Shown here one piece after another: positions 62,693 to 64,000 of a stretch of 64,000 nt of DNA. The stretch spans positions 62,001-126,000 of the forward strand of contig CAMWKO010000001.1 of the NCBI GenBank assembly GCA_947174885.1, written 5' to 3'. The notes below the pieces were generated by a model. The model had not been told where the DNA came from. It worked only from the letters and a program-made list of their open reading frames with translations, and did no database searches. How positions within the stretch are numbered: the stretch's first letter is position 1; the number at the start of each line of letters is the position of its first letter. Both the position numbers and the translations under genes were made by a program. This DNA comes from an uncultured Clostridia bacterium. GTDB taxonomy: Bacteria > Bacillota > Clostridia > Lachnospirales > Lachnospiraceae.

Positions 62693-64000
62693 ATGGAGAA
62701 AAAAACAACATTATTTAATCTTACATGGCCAATACTAATAGAATCTTTTCTATTTATGCTGCTTGGTACAGTAGATGTATTTATGCTGAGTCAGTACTCT
62801 GATGATGCAGTGGGAGCGGTAGGTATCGTAAATCAGGTAGTAGGTATTTCAGGTCTGGTATTTTCCATAATTACATCAGGTACATCCATAATATGCGCCC
62901 AGTATATCGGTGCCAAAAAGAGCAACGAAGAAAAAAACAGACTGGTAGGGGCGGCGTTACAGGTAAACACTTTTATGGGCATTATTATGAGTGTGATTAT
63001 GTATGTATTTGCAAGTGAGCTTTTAAAGTTCATGGAGCTTGATGCCGACCTTATGGTTGACGGTATGGCATACATGGAAATAGTAGGAGGTTATGTATTT
63101 ATTCAGGCTGTAGTTAATACATTTTCAGCAGTTTTAAGAGCACATGGAAAAACAAAAACCTGTATGGCTATTACAGTGGTAATGAATCTGTTAAATGTGG
63201 GAATGAACTATGTACTGATTTTCGGATTAGGACCTATACCATCTCTTGGAGTTAAAGGTGCCGCAATTTCCACAACTGTTAGTAAAGTGGTTGCCATGTT
63301 TGTTATGGGTATAATTATGTTTAAGGTAGTAATTAAAGAATTCAGACTAAAATATTTAATAATATTTAATAAAATAGAAATTAAAAAAATATTAAATATT
63401 GGTGTCCCGTCAGCAGGAGAAACAATTTCTTACAATCTGGCTTCTCTTGTTATTACCAAAATTATAAGCGGTATGGGAAAGACAGCTGTAACAGCAAATT
63501 CATATATCAGTACTGTTACAAACTATAATTATTTATTTGCAGTAGCGATAGCCCAAGGTACTGCGATAATGATTGGATGGAAAATAGGTGCAGGTAAAAA
63601 GGAGGAGGCATACAGGCTATGTATTAATTCCTTTTGGAAGGGACTTGCAGCTTCGATGACCATAACAGCTGTATGTATATTGAGCGGAAAATATCTGTTG
63701 GGACTTTTTACGGATAATGAAGATATAATTAAGATTGGTATAACCATTTTTATGATAGATATTATAAATGAAGTGGGAAGAGCTGCAAATCTTGTAATTA
63801 TTAACTCTCTTCGTGCAGCCGGAGATGTAAGATTTCCTGTGTGTGCAGGTGTGTTCTCTATGTGGGGGGTAAGTGTACTGCTTTCATATGTGTTCGGAAT
63901 AGTTCTGGGCTGGGGCTTTGTGGGTGTATGGCTTGCAAAGGGATTAGATGAAGTAGTGCGGGGTGTAATGATGTATTTGAGATGGAGAAGCAAAAAGTGG
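62693..64000 (+). CDS. MATE efflux transporter (cut by the window end)
   Basis: 436 residues are visible and the frame continues past base 64000. Starts MEKKTTLFNLTWPILIESFLFMLLGTVDVFM, with the MATE repeats SISSVIG-like core visible as VNQVVGISGLVFSIITSGTSIICAQYIGAKK and the second half around LNIGVPSAGETISYNLASL. Twelve helices expected; ten or so are seen. GAGGAT precedes the ATG. It exports drugs or metabolites by Na+/H+ antiport. It is unrelated in detail to the deleted MATE gene at 37019. Confidence 0.9.
   Translation, partial: MEKKTTLFNLTWPILIESFLFMLLGTVDVFMLSQYSDDAVGAVGIVNQVVGISGLVFSIITSGTSIICAQYIGAKKSNEEKNRLVGAALQVNTFMGIIMSVIMYVFASELLKFMELDADLMVDGMAYMEIVGGYVFIQAVVNTFSAVLRAHGKTKTCMAITVVMNLLNVGMNYVLIFGLGPIPSLGVKGAAISTTVSKVVAMFVMGIIMFKVVIKEFRLKYLIIFNKIEIKKILNIGVPSAGETISYNLASLVITKIISGMGKTAVTANSYISTVTNYNYLFAVAIAQGTAIMIGWKIGAGKKEEAYRLCINSFWKGLAASMTITAVCILSGKYLLGLFTDNEDIIKIGITIFMIDIINEVGRAANLVIINSLRAAGDVRFPVCAGVFSMWGVSVLLSYVFGIVLGWGFVGVWLAKGLDEVVRGVMMYLRWRSKKW

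Overview
The window is AT-rich Bacillota DNA, most likely from a spore-forming anaerobic gut Clostridium relative of the Lachnospiraceae type. The pointers are AAGGAGG-type ribosome binding sites, frequent GTG and TTG starts, a CotJC-type manganese catalase remnant, type III glutamine synthetase, the electron-bifurcating NfnAB pair, a leucine T-box, a yybP-ykoY riboswitch and a class B sortase. The species cannot be named from the sequence. No tRNA, rRNA, CRISPR array or transposase gene was seen.

Layout. Bases 1-9013 are the right-hand end of a siphovirus-like prophage on the + strand: minor capsid or tail-terminator protein, tail tube, tail assembly chaperone with an overlapping out-of-frame partner, tape measure, small tail protein, baseplate/tail-spike protein with a dockerin-like calcium loop, holin, endolysin. 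Bases 9.0-10.9 kb are a decayed boundary holding a secreted SH3 protein, a 5'-truncated cotJC and a response-regulator relic. Bases 10.9-17.5 kb carry a MoxR/DUF58/transglutaminase operon, class II aldolase and sortase B. Bases 17.5-25.4 kb carry glutamine synthetase III, a riboswitch-controlled cation antiporter, a zinc-ribbon protein with a TPM-domain protein, cyclophilin and a HAD-GNAT fusion. Bases 25.7-29.5 kb hold an Fe-dependent alcohol dehydrogenase and nfnAB behind a structured leader. Bases 29.6-36.8 kb hold an AI-2E-family exporter, a degenerate GGDEF protein, a hydroxyacid dehydrogenase and an EAL protein. Bases 37-41 kb hold a deleted MATE gene, a deoxyinosine-type glycosylase, a UvrX/YolD-type Y-polymerase pair and a Kv-type channel. 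Bases 41.2-43.5 kb hold a leucine T-box and a 2-isopropylmalate synthase fused to an AraC-type DNA-binding domain. Bases 43.6-46.7 kb hold an ABC exporter behind a Fur-like palindrome. Bases 46.8-54.9 kb hold an rRNA methyltransferase, ABC-F protein, Mn-type CDF exporter, dNTPase, NfeD and band-7 protein. Bases 55-60.1 kb hold a LytTR two-component pair with a 22-residue ORF between, then a three-gene ABC importer. The window closes with a secreted alpha-amylase on the - strand and a MATE transporter cut by the window end.

The most distinctive signals are not ordinary genes. (1) A dispersed palindromic element with arms of about 34 bp and internal hairpins occurs four times (17.5, 31.2, 46.7 and 56.7 kb), and its copies differ by changes that preserve base pairing. 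(2) A second, three-hairpin element occurs twice (20.2 and 23.5 kb), also with compensated changes. (3) LeuA is fused to an AraC-type helix-turn-helix. (4) Several 5' leaders look like RNA switches or attenuators; two are recognisable (yybP-ykoY and T-box-Leu) and three are not (glnN, nfnAB and the 57-kb ABC operon). (5) A 22-codon ORF between two signalling genes has a diverged, frameshifted relative about 7 kb away.

Manganese handling is a minor theme. The antiporter sits behind a Mn2+ riboswitch, and the CDF exporter carries the N-D-D-D transport-site pattern reported for Mn exporters.
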